Below are positions 18,653 through 18,985 of a stretch of 18,985 nt of DNA, in pieces; the first letter of the stretch is position 1, and every line of letters starts with the position of its first letter. Source of the stretch: CAZGLK01 sp964526375 (lineage in GTDB: Bacteria > Patescibacteriota > Minisyncoccia > JACQLN01); assembly GCA_964526375.1 (NCBI GenBank), contig CAZGLK010000011.1, positions 1-18,985 on the forward strand, given 5' to 3'. The notes beneath the pieces were generated by a model. The model was given only the letters and a program-made list of their open reading frames with translations. It did not search any database and was not told where the DNA came from. The translations under genes were made by a program, and so were the position numbers.

Positions 18653-18672
18653 CGCCTGCCCCATGTCATTTT

Positions 18673-18985
18673 TTATATTTCTTTCTCAATCCGCGAAAAA
18701 AATTCTTTATCTTTTGGATGCGTCAATAAATCTGCAACATTGTCTTTCTCAATCCACCTTGCTTCTGGATTCTCTGCATCAACTGGTCTTAGAAGATTCT
18801 GGTTCGTTTTGAAGAGAAACATGATTATTGTTTTAAGTTCAGCTCTATCTTCTTCCCCATCTTTTCCAATCTTGTATCTTTGGTAAGTGCCGAGTTCTTT
18901 TACTAACTCAAGATCGATAATTCCTGATTCTGTCAAGTACCCATTTTTTAGACACTCTGTGTCTCCGCGATTCCTTGATAAACCA
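18673..18985 (-). CDS. NUDIX-like protein, partial and with damaged box
   Basis: The frame is open to the window edge, so the N-terminus is outside. Seen: GLSRNRGDTECLKNGYL, TESGIIDLELVKELGTYQRYKI, ELKTIIMFLFKTNQNLLRP, ENPEARWIEKDNVADLLTHPKDKEFF. From ESGI on, this matches NUDIX proteins of the dinucleoside polyphosphate hydrolase type (ELGTYQRYK, MFLF, ENPEARW, LTHPKDKEFF). The box itself is about seven residues short and REUXEE is replaced by NGYLTE, so catalytic glutamates appear lost. It may be a pseudogene, a frameshift in the raw sequence near the contig end, or an inactive relative. Confidence 0.6.
   Translation of the reverse strand, partial: GLSRNRGDTECLKNGYLTESGIIDLELVKELGTYQRYKIGKDGEEDRAELKTIIMFLFKTNQNLLRPVDAENPEARWIEKDNVADLLTHPKDKEFFSRIEKEI

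Overview
The window looks like an ultra-small-genome bacterium of the Patescibacteria (Candidate Phyla Radiation), probably of the Parcubacteria type. The grounds are the protein families seen (DUF5652, DUF5674, a CYTH protein and a CofE-like ligase of the kind these genomes carry), many short genes, several -10 boxes placed so close to start codons that leaderless messages are likely, many toxin-antitoxin modules, and abundant intergenic palindromes. TGA is used as a stop. The sequence is a metagenomic-style scaffold with one run of ten Ns inside tgt. The phylum is an inference; no rRNA is present to confirm it.

Layout, left to right. 1-2614 (+): an HTH/homing-endonuclease-like gene that runs into tRNA-Arg(CCT), a small membrane protein, tRNA-Ala(GGC), a CYTH phosphohydrolase/cyclase-like protein and a CofE-like ligase. 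2624-5711 (+): a stub of the tgt 5' end, then a nucleotidyltransferase-ASCH-NUDIX cassette, then tgt itself, a scaffold gap, and a second, diverged tgt 3' end. 5718-8812 (+): argS with its own promoter, a MITE-like nested inverted repeat, and an HtrA-type protease. 8831-12273 (-): alkyl-purine DNA glycosylase, a block of palindromes, a hypothetical gene, a stub of a glycosyltransferase 3' end, a RelE/ParE-type toxin-antitoxin pair and a glycosyltransferase. 12536-15013 (-): a hicBA module, a membrane-anchored cyclophilin, an ArsR-type repressor and a membrane-anchored thermonuclease. Three copies of one 34-bp palindrome sit around the last two genes. 15104-16328 (+): a self-contained transcription unit for an unknown membrane/coiled-coil protein. 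16382-18985 (-): a hypothetical gene, an RRM RNA-binding protein with a long leader, two conserved hypotheticals, a second hicBA, and the end of a NUDIX-like gene.

Two things stand out. First, the ArsR-like regulator and the nuclease overlap by four bases, and nested palindromes lie before the regulator (over its -35 box), before the nuclease, and after the nuclease. This looks like a dedicated, autoregulated extracellular-nuclease operon. Second, at two separate loci (tgt and the glycosyltransferase) an accessory cassette lies between an intact housekeeping gene and a short leftover piece of the end of that same gene. This is what would be left if the cassette had entered linked to a replacement allele of the gene. 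Heptanucleotide tandem repeats of nearly the same unit inside two unrelated coding sequences, and a modular palindrome family, point to further small-scale repeat activity.
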